Shown here: positions 17,765 to 26,738 of the stretch, in pieces
How the letters are laid out: every line of letters starts with the position of its first letter
Numbering within the stretch: the stretch's first letter is position 1
DNA from: Microbacterium sp.
GTDB lineage: Bacteria; Actinomycetota; Actinomycetes; Actinomycetales; Microbacteriaceae
DNA length: 64,000 nt
Assembly: GCA_031277945.1 (NCBI GenBank)
Contig: JAITLK010000001.1
Location: 124,001-188,000 of the forward strand
Direction of reading: 5' to 3'
The notes under the pieces: generated by a model
What the model was told of the DNA's origin: nothing
What the model saw: only the letters and a program-made list of their open reading frames with translations
The model's database searches: none
Made by a program: the position numbers and the translations under genes

Positions 17765-19267
17765 CTACTGGCCGTTCGTGATCCCCAGGCGGTCACGGAC
17801 CGCTGCGGCGAACTTCGCGCCACGATCGTCGTAGCCGCTGAACTGATCGAAGCTGGCCGCTGCGGGAGCGAGCAGAACGGTACCGCCCTCCTCGACCACC
17901 CCCGCAGCCAGTTCCACCGCACGCGGCATGACCTTCTCAGTGTCGGTCTCGTCCACTTCGAACACCGGCACGTCGGGCGCGTGTCGTGCGAACGCCGCCA
18001 CGATCTCCGACCGGTCCGCACCGATCACCACGGCCGCCGCCGCTGCGGGTCCCCGCGAGGCGACCAGCTCGGTGATGTCCACGCCTTTGAGAAGCCCACC
18101 GAGCACCCAGACCGCACCCGGGTACGCCGCCAGCGACGACGACGCCGCGTGCGGGTTGGTCGCCTTCGAGTCATCGACCCAGGTCACCCCGGCGAAACGC
18201 GCGACCACCTCGATGCGGTGGGGGTCGAGCCGGAAGGAGAGCAGGGCATCGTGCACCTGCTCCGGTGTCACGCCCAGGGAACGAGCCAGCGCCGCCGCAG
18301 CGAGCGCGTTGGCGACGATGTGCGGTGCGCCGAGGTCGTGTTCGGCGAGCTCAGCGACGGTCGCGAGCTCGAGCGCCGCATGACGACGGTCATCCGTGAA
18401 GGCGCGATCGACGAGGAGGCCGTCGACGACGCCCAGGTCGCTGAGGCCGGGCACACCGAGATCGAAGCCGATCGCTCGCGCGCCCTCGACGACATCCGCG
18501 TCCTCGACCATCTCGCGGGTGACCACATCGGCCTTGTTGTACACGCACGCCACGCGGGTGTTGCGGTACACGAAGGCCTTGGCATCGCGGTACGCGTCAA
18601 ACGAGCCATGCCACTGCAAGTGGTCGTCGGCCAGGTTGAGGCAGACGGACGCGTGCGGGACCGGGGCGCCGACGCCCTCGTTCAGGCCCAGGTACCAGAG
18701 CTGGTGACTGGAGAGCTCCACGACGAGGACATCGAAGCCGGACGGATCGCGCACGGCATCCAGGATCGGCGTGCCGATGTTCCCGCACGGAGCGGCGCGC
18801 AGTCCGCCCGCCACCAGCATGGTCGCGGTCATCCGCGTCGTCGTCGTCTTGCCGTTGGTGCCAGTGATGAACACCCAATCGGCAGGTACGCCTCCCTCGC
18901 GGGTGACCTTGTCGCGCACGCGCCATGCCAGCTCGATGTCACCCCACAGCGCAATGCCGCTCTCCCGCGTCCAGCGGATCACGGGGTGGTGCGGCGGGAA
19001 GCCGGGCGAGGCGATGACCACGTCGGGTGCGAAGTCGACGAGCTCCGCGGGCGGGGTGTCCAGGGAGCCGACGTGCAGGCGGGCTCCGATCACCGGAACC
19101 AGCCGGGCGTACTCGTCGGCGGCCGCCTCGGTGACGACGAGGACCTCGGCGCCGAGCTCGGTGAGGGTGTCGGCCACGGAGAAACCCGTGTCCGACAGGC
19201 CCAGCACCGCCACCCGGAGTCCCTTCCAGTCCGCGTACCAGCTGGTGAGGGAATCCAGACGACTCAT
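17765..19267 (-). CDS. murD: UDP-N-acetylmuramoyl-L-alanine--D-glutamate ligase
   Basis: Adds D-glutamate to UDP-MurNAc-L-Ala. 500 residues. The start at 19267 (MSRLDSLTSWYADWKGLRVA) was chosen because its ATG overlaps the mraY stop (ATGA); a start five codons earlier is possible. The N-terminal Rossmann part has VAVLGLSDTGFSVA, the ATP loop is ITGTNGKTTTTRM (about 140), and the C-terminal Mur ligase domain has DDSKATNPHAA. Part of the mraY-murD-ftsW-murG block. Confidence 0.98.
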   Translation of the reverse strand: MSRLDSLTSWYADWKGLRVAVLGLSDTGFSVADTLTELGAEVLVVTEAAADEYARLVPVIGARLHVGSLDTPPAELVDFAPDVVIASPGFPPHHPVIRWTRESGIALWGDIELAWRVRDKVTREGGVPADWVFITGTNGKTTTTRMTATMLVAGGLRAAPCGNIGTPILDAVRDPSGFDVLVVELSSHQLWYLGLNEGVGAPVPHASVCLNLADDHLQWHGSFDAYRDAKAFVYRNTRVACVYNKADVVTREMVEDADVVEGARAIGFDLGVPGLSDLGVVDGLLVDRAFTDDRRHAALELATVAELAEHDLGAPHIVANALAAAALARSLGVTPEQVHDALLSFRLDPHRIEVVARFAGVTWVDDSKATNPHAASSSLAAYPGAVWVLGGLLKGVDITELVASRGPAAAAAVVIGADRSEIVAAFARHAPDVPVFEVDETDTEKVMPRAVELAAGVVEEGGTVLLAPAAASFDQFSGYDDRGAKFAAAVRDRLGITNGQ

Positions 19268-20397
19268 GTGCGAGACAACCATTCGACGTAGAAGAGACCG
19301 ATGCCCGACACCGCGAGCACGCCCGCGATGATCCACATCCGCACCACGATGGTGGCCTCGGGCCAGCCGCGGAACTCGAGATGGTGGTGGAAGGGGCTGT
19401 TGAGGAAGAGGCGCTTACCCCGGGTGAGCTTGAAGTACACGCGCTGCAGGATCACCGAGCCGGACGCGAGCACGTAGACGCCCGCGATCAGGATCGACAG
19501 CAGCTCGGTGTGCGTGAGGACGGCCATCGCCGCGACGACCCCGCCGATCGCCATCGAGCCGGTGTCACCCATGAAGACCTTCGCCTTGGGCGCGTTCCAC
19601 CACAGGAAGCCGGCCAGCGCGCCGATGAAGGCGGCCGAGACGATCGCCAATTCCATCGGGTCACGGGTGTTGTAGCAGCCACCGTAGGACGCGGGATCCA
19701 GCTCGGCGATGCAGCTCTGACGGGCCTGCCAGAAGGCGATCAGGCTGTACGCACCCACCACGAAGATGCCCGAACCCGCTGCGAGGCCGTCGAGGCCATC
19801 GGCGAGGTTGGCCGAGTTCGACATCGCGATGCCGATGACCGAGATCCAGAGCAGGTAGATGATCCAGCCGAGCGCCACACCGATCCCGAGCACCGGAAGC
19901 CAGGAGCCGAGGGAGAACGGGTCCAGCAGCGGCAGATCGCGAAACAGCGAGACCGCGCTGGATCCGGGGGTGACACCGCGATCATTCGGGAAGTTCAGGG
20001 CACCGACGGCGAAGACGACCGCGACGAGCAGCTGCGCGGCGATCTTGCGCCATCCGGACAGTCCCAGACTGTTCTGACGCTTCACCTTCAGGTAGTCGTC
20101 GATGAACCCGACCGCTCCGAAGCCCACCATCATCCAGAGAACCAGCAGGCTCGACGGGGTGGGCGGGAAGTCACCCGCGTAGCTGCCGACGAAGTAGCCG
20201 ACCAGGGTGCCGAGGATGAAGATGAGCCCGCCCATCGACATCGTTCCGCGCTTTGCCGCGTGCTGCGGGTTGTTCATGGCCTCCGGCGTACGGATGACCT
20301 GACCCCAGCCCCAGCGCTCGTACCACTTGAGGAACACCGGCGTCAGCAGCAGCGTGAACGCCATCGAAATGGCGGCGGCAGAGAGCAGTGACCTCAC
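19264..20397 (-). CDS. mraY: Phospho-N-acetylmuramoyl-pentapeptide transferase
   Basis: Transfers phospho-MurNAc-pentapeptide to undecaprenyl phosphate, making lipid I. The 377 residues form about ten membrane segments. Family motifs are AKRGTMSMGGLIFI (about 49), the first Asp motif FIDDYLKVKRQNSLGLS (about 98), NLADGLDGLAAG (about 198) and the C-terminal FHHHLEFRGW. Its GTG/ATG start overlaps the murF stop and its stop overlaps murD, so the three are tightly coupled. Confidence 0.98.
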   Translation of the reverse strand: MRSLLSAAAISMAFTLLLTPVFLKWYERWGWGQVIRTPEAMNNPQHAAKRGTMSMGGLIFILGTLVGYFVGSYAGDFPPTPSSLLVLWMMVGFGAVGFIDDYLKVKRQNSLGLSGWRKIAAQLLVAVVFAVGALNFPNDRGVTPGSSAVSLFRDLPLLDPFSLGSWLPVLGIGVALGWIIYLLWISVIGIAMSNSANLADGLDGLAAGSGIFVVGAYSLIAFWQARQSCIAELDPASYGGCYNTRDPMELAIVSAAFIGALAGFLWWNAPKAKVFMGDTGSMAIGGVVAAMAVLTHTELLSILIAGVYVLASGSVILQRVYFKLTRGKRLFLNSPFHHHLEFRGWPEATIVVRMWIIAGVLAVSGIGLFYVEWLSRT

Positions 20398-21806
20398 GAG
20401 AACGATTCTCCCATGCGGTCGCCCAGGAAACGCAGCCCTGCGGAGTTGGAGGACTTCACCAGCACGCGGTCGCCCTCGCGCAGCTCGCCCATCAGATAGT
20501 CGTAGGCCTCATCGGCTGTCTCGAAGAACACGGCTTCCCCGTCCCAGGAGCCCTCCGCGATGGCAGAGAGGTACAGGCGGCGGGCATCGCGGCCGACCAC
20601 CACGATGCGCTCGAAGCGCAACCGGACGGCCAGCAGGCCGACTTCGTCATGTGCGTCACCGGCGAACTCGCCCAGCTCGCTCATGGCACCGAGCACGGCG
20701 ACCTTGCGCTGGCCCGGCTCGGTGATCTGTGCGAGGGTGCGCAGCGCCGCCGCCATCGAGTCGGGGCTCGCGTTGTACGCGTCGTTGATGATGCGTACGC
20801 GATCACTGCCCAGCGGCTGCATGCGCCATCGCTCGGCGATGCTCACCGTCTCCAGCCGCGCGATGGCGTCGGACACCGTCACGCCCAGCGCACGAGCTGC
20901 GGCGATCGCGGCGATCGCGTTCATGACGTGATGGGCGCCGAGCACCTGGAGATGGACCCGGTGCGATTCGCCGTCCACCGTGACGGTGAAGTCCGTGCCG
21001 TTCGCCGTGACCTCCACATCGGAGGCCTGCAGGTCCGCATCCACGCCATGGCCGAACCACACGACATGCTCGTCGTTCTCGGCGGCGATCTCGGCCATCG
21101 TGGCCACGCGGGCGTCGTCGATGTTCAGGACGGCGGTACCGCCGGCACGCACCGCGGCGATCAGGCGGCCCTTCTCGTAGACGGTGCGCTCGATGCCGCC
21201 GAAGCCACCGGCGTGCGCCATGCCCACCATCAGCACGACGCCGACATCAGGGGTGACCAGACCCGCGAGCCGGGCGATCTCCCCCGGACCGGACGCGCCG
21301 AACTCGCTCACCAGGAACCGAGTGCTCTCGCGGACGCGAAGCATCGTGAGCGGTGCGCCCACCTCGTTGTTGAAGGAGGCGATCGGTGCCACCGTCTCGC
21401 CCTCGTCCTCGAGGATGCGAGCCAGCAGGTTCTTCGTCGTGGTCTTGCCGTTGGAACCGGTGATCCCGACGATGCGCAGATCGCCGTGTGCGCGCACACG
21501 GGAGACCACCTCGCGCGCGAGGTCGGCGAGAGCGGTGATGGCATCGGCAACGACGAGCTGGGTGATCTCGACATCGACGAGGTGGTCGACGATGGCGACG
21601 GCCGCCCCGTTCTCGAGTGCGGCACCCACGAAGTGGTGGCCGTCGGTCTGCTCACCGGGCTTCGCGACGAAGATGCCGCCCGCCGTGATCAGCCGGGAGT
21701 CGGTGTCCACCGCTCCCGAGATGACGGTGGCTTCGGTGTGCTGACCGTGAGGGTGGAGAGCGGCGCCGATGGCGTGGCCGATCTCCGCAAGCGTGAGTGC
21801 GATCAT
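20394..21806 (-). CDS. murF: UDP-N-acetylmuramoyl-tripeptide--D-alanyl-D-alanine ligase
   Basis: Adds D-Ala-D-Ala to complete the pentapeptide precursor. 470 residues. The N-terminal Mur ligase domain has DTDSRLITAGGIFVAKPGE, the ATP loop is ITGSNGKTTTKNLLA (about 115), and the C-terminal domain has NDAYNASPDSM. It follows ftsI by only 30 bases, so murE, which normally stands between ftsI and murF, is not here. The tripeptide supplied to this enzyme must come from a MurE encoded outside the window. Confidence 0.98.
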   Translation of the reverse strand: MIALTLAEIGHAIGAALHPHGQHTEATVISGAVDTDSRLITAGGIFVAKPGEQTDGHHFVGAALENGAAVAIVDHLVDVEITQLVVADAITALADLAREVVSRVRAHGDLRIVGITGSNGKTTTKNLLARILEDEGETVAPIASFNNEVGAPLTMLRVRESTRFLVSEFGASGPGEIARLAGLVTPDVGVVLMVGMAHAGGFGGIERTVYEKGRLIAAVRAGGTAVLNIDDARVATMAEIAAENDEHVVWFGHGVDADLQASDVEVTANGTDFTVTVDGESHRVHLQVLGAHHVMNAIAAIAAARALGVTVSDAIARLETVSIAERWRMQPLGSDRVRIINDAYNASPDSMAAALRTLAQITEPGQRKVAVLGAMSELGEFAGDAHDEVGLLAVRLRFERIVVVGRDARRLYLSAIAEGSWDGEAVFFETADEAYDYLMGELREGDRVLVKSSNSAGLRFLGDRMGESFS

Positions 21807-21836
21807 GTGAAAGAGGTCTCCGAGTGGCGGAGCGGC

Positions 21837-23645
21837 TCAGCCGAACTTGGGAAGAAGATCGGTGAACGGCGTCTGAGACGGCATGACCCGGTAGTGCTTG
21901 AGAACCTGGGTCATCGCCTTCTGGAATGCGGGCGCAGCGGCCGTAGACGATCTTACCGTCGTGGGCTCCTTGAGCGTGACGATCACCACATACTTCGGGT
22001 CGTCAGCGGGTGCGTACCCCACGACCGAGACGTCATACAGATCGGACTTGTAGGCCTGGGTGGCCTCGTCGTACGTCTGTGCTGTTCCGGTCTTGGCCGC
22101 GATGCGATAGCCGGGGATCTTGATGAGATCGGCGACGCCGCCCTGCTCGGCGACGTTCTCGATCATGGTGCTCAGCTGCGAGGCGTTCTGCTCGCTGAGC
22201 AGTCGCTCATCCGCCCCGACCTTCGGCGTGGTGACGGTCCCGTCGGCGGCCGTGCAGCTCTCCACGAGGCGCAGCGGCTTCTTCACGCCGTCGTTCGCGA
22301 TCATCTGGTAGAAGCTCGCCACCTGGGGGGCGGTCACCTGGAAGGCCTGGCCGAAGGTGGTGGCGTAGTGCGTCTGGTTGTCCCATTGATCGGCCGGATG
22401 GAGCACACCCGCCTGTTCGCCGTCGAAGTTGACGTCGGTCTTCGAACCGACCCCGAACTTCGCCAGGAAGTCGTGGCGGGCCTGCGGGGTCATGAGGTCG
22501 CCGAACTTGGACAGCGCCACGTTGGAGGAGTCGATGAGTGCGCCGGCGAGCGTGTAGTTGTACGTGTCATGGGAGAACGAATCCCCCACCCGTGCACCGT
22601 TCGGGAACTCCTCCCAGCCGGACGCGGACACGGTGGACATCGGCGTCGCGGCGCCCGACTCCAGCAGCATCGCCGCCGTGGCGGCTTTGAACGTGGAGCC
22701 CGGCTCGAACAGATCCTTGAAGATGTGCCCGTACCAGTCATTCGGGTTCGAGCCGTCGATGTTGTTCGGATCGACGGTGGGCCACTCGGCCGCGGCACGG
22801 ATCTTGCCCGTGGCGACTTCGACCACGGTCACGGTGCCGCTCTGTGCCCCCTTGCTCTGGGCTTCCTCGGCGATCATCTGCTGCAGGTACCAGTTGAGGT
22901 CGCGGTCGATGGTGAGCTGCACCGTGCCGCCGTTCACGGCGGGCGTCTCCGTCATGGAACCCGGGATGACCTCGCCGTTGCCGCCCATCTGGAAGGTCTG
23001 GGACCCGGCCGTCGGAGTCAGGCACGCGTTCTCCATCGACTCCACGCCGGCCTGCGGGAAGACGGTTCCCTTCTCCGGATCCGTTCCCGTGAAGCCGATG
23101 ACACTGCCCGCCACGGCTCCGTCGGGGTACGTGCGGGATTCATGGGACGGCATGGCCAGATACGGAATCGCGAGCGCTTTGAGCTGTTCCATCTGGGCGG
23201 TCGACAATCCCGTGGTCAGCAGGGCGTACCGGCTGTTCGGATTGTCTGCGAAGTTGTTCGCCACGGTGGTGCGCACCTCGTCACCGGACAGACCGATGAT
23301 GGCCGCGATCTTGTCGGAGACGGCGGGCCATTCCTCCTTCAACGGGATCTTGGTGCCGTCCTTGGCGAGCCGGAACACGGTGTTGAGGTTGAGCGGGTCG
23401 ATCACGGCGTCGTAGGTGACGTTGCTCACCGCGAGCACTGCGCCGTTCGCGTCGACGATCTCCCCACGGGTACCGGCGATCGGCTTGGACTGCTGGGTCT
23501 TCAGCTTCGACTCCGCGACGTACTCGGAGGCGTTCACCACCTGGATGTCGACCAATCGGACCGAGAAGGCCACCATGAGCACGCTCACGGTGCCGAACAC
23601 CGCCACCGTGCGCCGGCGACGGATGCGGGTGTCCTTGGGGGTCAT
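21837..23645 (-). CDS. ftsI: Septal transpeptidase, penicillin-binding protein 2 (FtsI)
   Basis: Class B PBP that cross-links septal peptidoglycan with FtsW. 602 residues: a short cytoplasmic tail, one membrane segment (about 12-35), a PBP dimer domain (about 50-210) and the transpeptidase. Active-site motifs are intact: GSTFK (about 317-321, catalytic Ser), SSN (about 377) and KTGTAQTYDE (about 515). The ATG at 23645 has GAGGAA upstream. It follows ftsL by 40 bases. Confidence 0.97.
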   Translation of the reverse strand: MTPKDTRIRRRRTVAVFGTVSVLMVAFSVRLVDIQVVNASEYVAESKLKTQQSKPIAGTRGEIVDANGAVLAVSNVTYDAVIDPLNLNTVFRLAKDGTKIPLKEEWPAVSDKIAAIIGLSGDEVRTTVANNFADNPNSRYALLTTGLSTAQMEQLKALAIPYLAMPSHESRTYPDGAVAGSVIGFTGTDPEKGTVFPQAGVESMENACLTPTAGSQTFQMGGNGEVIPGSMTETPAVNGGTVQLTIDRDLNWYLQQMIAEEAQSKGAQSGTVTVVEVATGKIRAAAEWPTVDPNNIDGSNPNDWYGHIFKDLFEPGSTFKAATAAMLLESGAATPMSTVSASGWEEFPNGARVGDSFSHDTYNYTLAGALIDSSNVALSKFGDLMTPQARHDFLAKFGVGSKTDVNFDGEQAGVLHPADQWDNQTHYATTFGQAFQVTAPQVASFYQMIANDGVKKPLRLVESCTAADGTVTTPKVGADERLLSEQNASQLSTMIENVAEQGGVADLIKIPGYRIAAKTGTAQTYDEATQAYKSDLYDVSVVGYAPADDPKYVVIVTLKEPTTVRSSTAAAPAFQKAMTQVLKHYRVMPSQTPFTDLLPKFG

Positions 23646-23685
23646 GCTTCCTCGTCTGTTCGCGTCGATGACGTGTGGGTGGCGG

Positions 23686-24348
23686 TCAACGGGTTTCGGG
23701 CGTGGGCAGTCCCTCGCTGATGGCGGGCGGCTGCTGCGGCAGCTCCGTCTCGGTGGCGACGGACTCCTCCGCGGGCGTCGCGTCCGAAGCGGTGCCGCCG
23801 GCGCCTTCGGTGGATGCTTCGGGTGCTGTCACAGGGGCAGTCTGTCCGGTGATGGTCGCGGAGGGGTCCATGACCAGCGGCGTGTTCTTGATCAGGTCGT
23901 TGCCCACCGCTGCCCGCCCCTTCGCGTCGATCGTCGACGTCGACTCCGTGGACGGCGTGCCGAGGACTGCGGCGTCGCTCAGGCGCAGAAAGCTGGGCGA
24001 GCCGGCGCTGATCATTCCCGCGGCCGTTGCGTTGGCGGCGAGGTACTGGGGCGAACTCAGTCCCGCCACCTGATCGAACAGCCCCTGCGCCTCGATCGTG
24101 AGCGCGCGCTGCTGCTCGGTGAGGTTGACGATGTGGTGCGTGGTCTGGGTCGATGCGATCGAGAAGAACAGTTGCGCAGCGACGATGAGGAGCACACCGA
24201 TGATCGCGGTGAGCCCGTACACGGTCTGCGGGCGACGGCGACGTGCGGGTGCGTCGACCGGACGGAGGTGCCTGCGAGGGGAGCCGCTCCCCCGCCCCGG
24301 GCGGGGCTGGATGTGTGGTTCTTCGGGCAGGGCAGACGAGGCGCTCAT
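23686..24348 (-). CDS. ftsL: FtsL-like divisome protein with extended C-terminus
   Basis: Identified by position between rsmH and ftsI and by topology, since FtsL sequences diverge. 220 residues: an Arg/Pro-rich cytoplasmic part (1-42), one membrane segment (about 45-65, [20 protein letters not shown]) and a leucine-zipper-like stretch (about 73-105). A Thr/Pro/Glu/Ala-rich extracytoplasmic tail follows. Family members are usually about 100-130 residues, so the low-complexity tail of about 90 residues is unusual. The ATG overlaps the rsmH stop (ATGA). Confidence 0.85.
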   Translation of the reverse strand: MSASSALPEEPHIQPRPGRGSGSPRRHLRPVDAPARRRRPQTVYGLTAIIGVLLIVAAQLFFSIASTQTTHHIVNLTEQQRALTIEAQGLFDQVAGLSSPQYLAANATAAGMISAGSPSFLRLSDAAVLGTPSTESTSTIDAKGRAAVGNDLIKNTPLVMDPSATITGQTAPVTAPEASTEGAGGTASDATPAEESVATETELPQQPPAISEGLPTPETR

Positions 24349-25298
24349 GCGGACTCCCGAATTCGTTCGACGGCGCGCAGGCGCACCGGGGTGGCTCGAG
24401 GATTGCGCTCGCGCTCCTCATCAGAGGCCATCTCTGCCCCCTTGGTGAGGGTGCGGAACCGGGGAGCGTGCTCCTCCAGTTCGACCGGCAGCCCCCGTGG
24501 GGCCGTCGACGCCGTGGCCGTGGCGAACGCACGCTTGATGATGCGGTCTTCCAGTGACTGGTAGGACATGACGACCAGCCGCCCGCCGACAGGCAGCAGC
24601 TCCAGGGCCGCCGGGATAGCGGCGCTCAGCACGGACAGCTCGCTGTTCACTTCGACCCGCAGCGCCTGGAAGACGCGCTTGGCCGGGTGGCCGGCGCGCT
24701 GTGCGGCTGCCGGCGTCGCCGCCGTGAGGATCTCCACCAGCCGGCCCGAGGTCTCGATCGGCGCTTCCTGCCGGGCAGCGATGATGAATCGCGCATATCG
24801 ACCGGCGAGCTTCTCCTCGCCGTACACCTCGAAGATCCGGCGCAGCTCCCCCTCGCTGTAGGTCGCGATGATGTCGGCGGCAGTGCGCCCTGCGGTCTGG
24901 TCCATCCGCATGTCCAGGGGCGCGTCCTTGGAGTAGGCGAATCCTCGCTCGGCCTCATCCAGCTGCAGGGAGGAGACTCCGAGATCGAACAGGATGCCGT
25001 CGGCGTGGTCGAACCCGCTGTCGTACACCGCATCCGTGATGCCGTCGTACACCGTGTGCACCAGGTGGACACGCGAGATGTGCGGAGCCAGGCGCTCCCC
25101 CGCGATCCGCAGGGCGTCGGTGTCGCGATCAAGGCCCACCAGCTCCACCTCGGGGAAGCGTCCGAGCAGTGCGGACGAATGCCCTCCCATGCCGGTGGTG
25201 GCATCGACGAGGACCGCGCCGGGGTGCGCGAGCGCAGGAGCAAGCAGCTCCACGCAGCGTTCGAGGAGGACGGGGATGTGGATGTCTTCGATGCTCAT
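24345..25298 (-). CDS. rsmH: 16S rRNA (cytosine1402-N4)-methyltransferase
   Basis: SAM-dependent methylation of C1402 in 16S rRNA. 317 residues. The start segment [17 protein letters not shown] and the SAM loop [17 protein letters not shown] are at about 7-46. Other family motifs are [35 protein letters not shown] and, near the end, [14 protein letters not shown]. Standard second gene of the dcw cluster after mraZ. A 100-base gap separates it from mraZ; I see nothing else in that gap. Confidence 0.98.
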   Translation of the reverse strand: MSIEDIHIPVLLERCVELLAPALAHPGAVLVDATTGMGGHSSALLGRFPEVELVGLDRDTDALRIAGERLAPHISRVHLVHTVYDGITDAVYDSGFDHADGILFDLGVSSLQLDEAERGFAYSKDAPLDMRMDQTAGRTAADIIATYSEGELRRIFEVYGEEKLAGRYARFIIAARQEAPIETSGRLVEILTAATPAAAQRAGHPAKRVFQALRVEVNSELSVLSAAIPAALELLPVGGRLVVMSYQSLEDRIIKRAFATATASTAPRGLPVELEEHAPRFRTLTKGAEMASDEERERNPRATPVRLRAVERIRESA

Positions 25299-25398
25299 GA
25301 TCTCTTCGGGTTGGGCCTGGGCTCTGATTCCCCTCCGACCCGACCTGCCACCGGGGAAGTGGCGTCAGGGCGAGTCAGCTGGGAGTCGGAACTCAGGC

Positions 25399-25830
25399 TC
25401 AGAACAATCCCGGAATCACCTCCTGCTCCATATCGGCGTAGCTCTCCTCGTTGGCCTCGACGAACTCGTTCCAGGCCTGGGCGTTCCAGATCTCGGCGTG
25501 CGCGCCGACTCCGGTGACCACCAGTTCCTTCTCCAGCCCGGCATAGGTGCGCAGGCTCTGCGGGATGGTGATGCGGTTCTGGCTGTCGGGCATCTCCGCA
25601 CTGGCCCCGGAGAGGAACATGCGCATGAAGTCACGAGCCTGCTTGTTGCTCAGCGGGGCCTGCCGGATCCGCTCGTGCACCGACTCGAACTCCGCGGTGG
25701 AGAACACGTAGAGGCACCGCTCCTGACCGCGGGTGATGACGACACCGCCCGCCAGATCCTCACGGAACTTGGCGGGCAGGATGATGCGTCCTTTGTCGTC
25801 GAGCTTTGGTGTGTGCGTACCCAGCAACAT
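25399..25830 (-). CDS. mraZ: Transcriptional regulator MraZ
   Basis: Ring-forming DNA-binding protein of the AbrB/SpoVT fold that controls the dcw operon. The 143 residues contain two SpoVT-AbrB repeats, each with the family DxxxR motif: [15 protein letters not shown] (about 10-24) and [13 protein letters not shown] (about 81-93). The ATG at 25830 has GGGGGTG upstream. The three 10-base-spaced boxes 40-70 bases upstream are its expected target. Confidence 0.97.
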   Translation of the reverse strand: MLLGTHTPKLDDKGRIILPAKFREDLAGGVVITRGQERCLYVFSTAEFESVHERIRQAPLSNKQARDFMRMFLSGASAEMPDSQNRITIPQSLRTYAGLEKELVVTGVGAHAEIWNAQAWNEFVEANEESYADMEQEVIPGLF

Positions 25831-25871
25831 CGGCCGTCACCCCCTCTGTCGTCCGGCCCGTCAGAAGTTGG

Positions 25872-25897
25872 CTCCACAATACTCCACTTCCCTCCAC
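25872..25897 (-). promoter_or_regulatory. MraZ-box triplet over the mraZ promoter
   Basis: Three GTGGAG hexamers (minus strand) lie at 25897-25892, 25887-25882 and 25877-25872, exactly 10 bases apart, one per helical turn. MraZ is known to bind short direct repeats upstream of its own operon. Between the last two boxes TATTGT can serve as a -10 hexamer, so binding would block initiation. Confidence 0.75.
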
Positions 25898-26088
25898 ATC
25901 CCTAGGGATTTCGACCTGTGAATCAGGGATTCCGCTGAGAGACCCCCGGAATTCCGCGGCTCGGCGAGGTGGAGGGATCGGGAGGGATGTCGTGTCGCCC
26001 AGGCGACGCGGAGGAGCCGTCACCGGACGCACGACGGGTCAGATCCGCGGGATGGCGCACGTATCCGCGCGCGCAGGAGCACGGGGAG

Positions 26089-26145
26089 CGAAGTGGAGGA
26101 CGTCCGGGGAGTGAAGTGGAGGAGGTCCGGGAACGAAGTGGAGGA
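26089..26145 (+). repeat. Three tandem GAAGTGGAGGA repeats
   Basis: GAAGTGGAGGA begins at 26090, 26113 and 26135, so the period is 23 then 22 bases, about two helical turns. The first two copies also share the following GTCCGGG. A related AGGTGGAGGGA lies at 25967. The hexamer GTGGAG is the same as in the MraZ boxes but in the opposite orientation and at double spacing. Confidence 0.7.
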
Positions 26146-26183
26146 TCACCGACAAGCGACGCGGAACGCCGGTACGACGGCAC

Positions 26184-26215
26184 GAAAAAGGGCGCCGACC
26201 CGAAGGTCGGCGCCC
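26184..26215 (-). terminator. Intrinsic terminator of the DUF3040 gene
   Basis: An 11-base GC-rich stem (GGGCGCCGACC with its complement) closed by a four-base TTCG loop and followed on the minus strand by TTTTT. It lies about 20 bases after the stop at 26235. Confidence 0.9.
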
Positions 26216-26234
26216 GAAAGAGTTACGGCGTTTT

Positions 26235-26645
26235 TTAGTCGTCCGAGTCCTGACGGCGATCCCAGCGCTCATTCATGCGATCCATGAACCCGGCGTTGCC
26301 TCCGGCGGCGCGTGGGCCGGCGGGACGGGAGGGCTCACGACGGAGTTCTTCCTCGTCGAACTCCAGGGTGGCCTCGCCGCGGCGCCCCGCCACCATGATC
26401 CCCACGAACATGAGGGCGACGCCGACAACACCGATGATGATGCCGACGATGGCGAGGGTGCGGAAGAGCGAGACTCCCGCGATCAGCGCACCGAGTCCGG
26501 CGACGACGAGCAGAGCGCCGAAGACCAGATTGCGGTAGGTGAATGGACGACCGGCGGAGTCGGCGCTGACCACGTCAGCGTCGTTGTGGAGCAGATTGCG
26601 CTCCATCTCATCGAGCAGTCGTTGCTCCTGTTCGGAGAGTGGCAT
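26235..26645 (-). CDS. DUF3040 domain membrane protein
   Basis: Small actinobacterial membrane protein, 136 residues. The DUF3040 opening MPLSEQEQRLLDEMERNL is followed by two membrane segments (about 40-85, LVFGALLVVAGLGALIAGVS and IVGIIIGVVGVALMFVGIMV). A charged C-terminus ends RMNERWDRRQDSDD. The start at 26645 has AAGGGGGG upstream. Function is unknown; the family is common near the dcw cluster in actinobacteria. Transcription ends at the strong terminator just downstream. Confidence 0.93.
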   Translation of the reverse strand: MPLSEQEQRLLDEMERNLLHNDADVVSADSAGRPFTYRNLVFGALLVVAGLGALIAGVSLFRTLAIVGIIIGVVGVALMFVGIMVAGRRGEATLEFDEEELRREPSRPAGPRAAGGNAGFMDRMNERWDRRQDSDD

Positions 26646-26726
26646 TGTGCCCCCCTTGCGTCGTCCTGAAGGCGGGCCGGATGTTTGCTTCGCCTGACTC
26701 CCCAGTCTAAGCCCGTCCGCCGGAAC

Positions 26727-26732
26727 TAGGCT
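26727..26732 (+). promoter_or_regulatory. Leaderless-type -10 hexamer (TAGGCT) of the polyprenyl synthase gene
   Basis: TAGGCT lies six bases before the GTG at 26739; no ribosome site is present. Confidence 0.6.
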
Positions 26733-26738
26733 AGGTGG

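Larger units (their letters stand above)
25831..26183. other. Long intergenic regulatory region upstream of mraZ
   Basis: A 350-base stretch without a credible gene, between mraZ and the terminator of the DUF3040 gene. It holds the mraZ leader, the MraZ-box triplet and, further out, four more GTGGAG hexamers on the opposite strand. Short open frames cross it on both strands, but their composition follows the repeats and none has a ribosome site. Confidence 0.6.

Noticed and set aside
20388..23720. A 1110-codon open frame on the plus strand antisense to murF and ftsI
   Set aside because: It is a shadow frame created by high GC at third codon positions; the composition is His/Arg/Gly-rich and no family motif appears, while the minus strand carries intact Mur and PBP motifs.
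26089..26145. CRISPR-like array
   Set aside because: Units are 22-23 bases, nearly contiguous, with no unique spacers and no cas genes.
25969..26238. An 89-codon plus-strand frame across the GTGGAG repeats
   Set aside because: The protein is a translation of the repeats and the terminator, with no ribosome site and no natural-looking segment.
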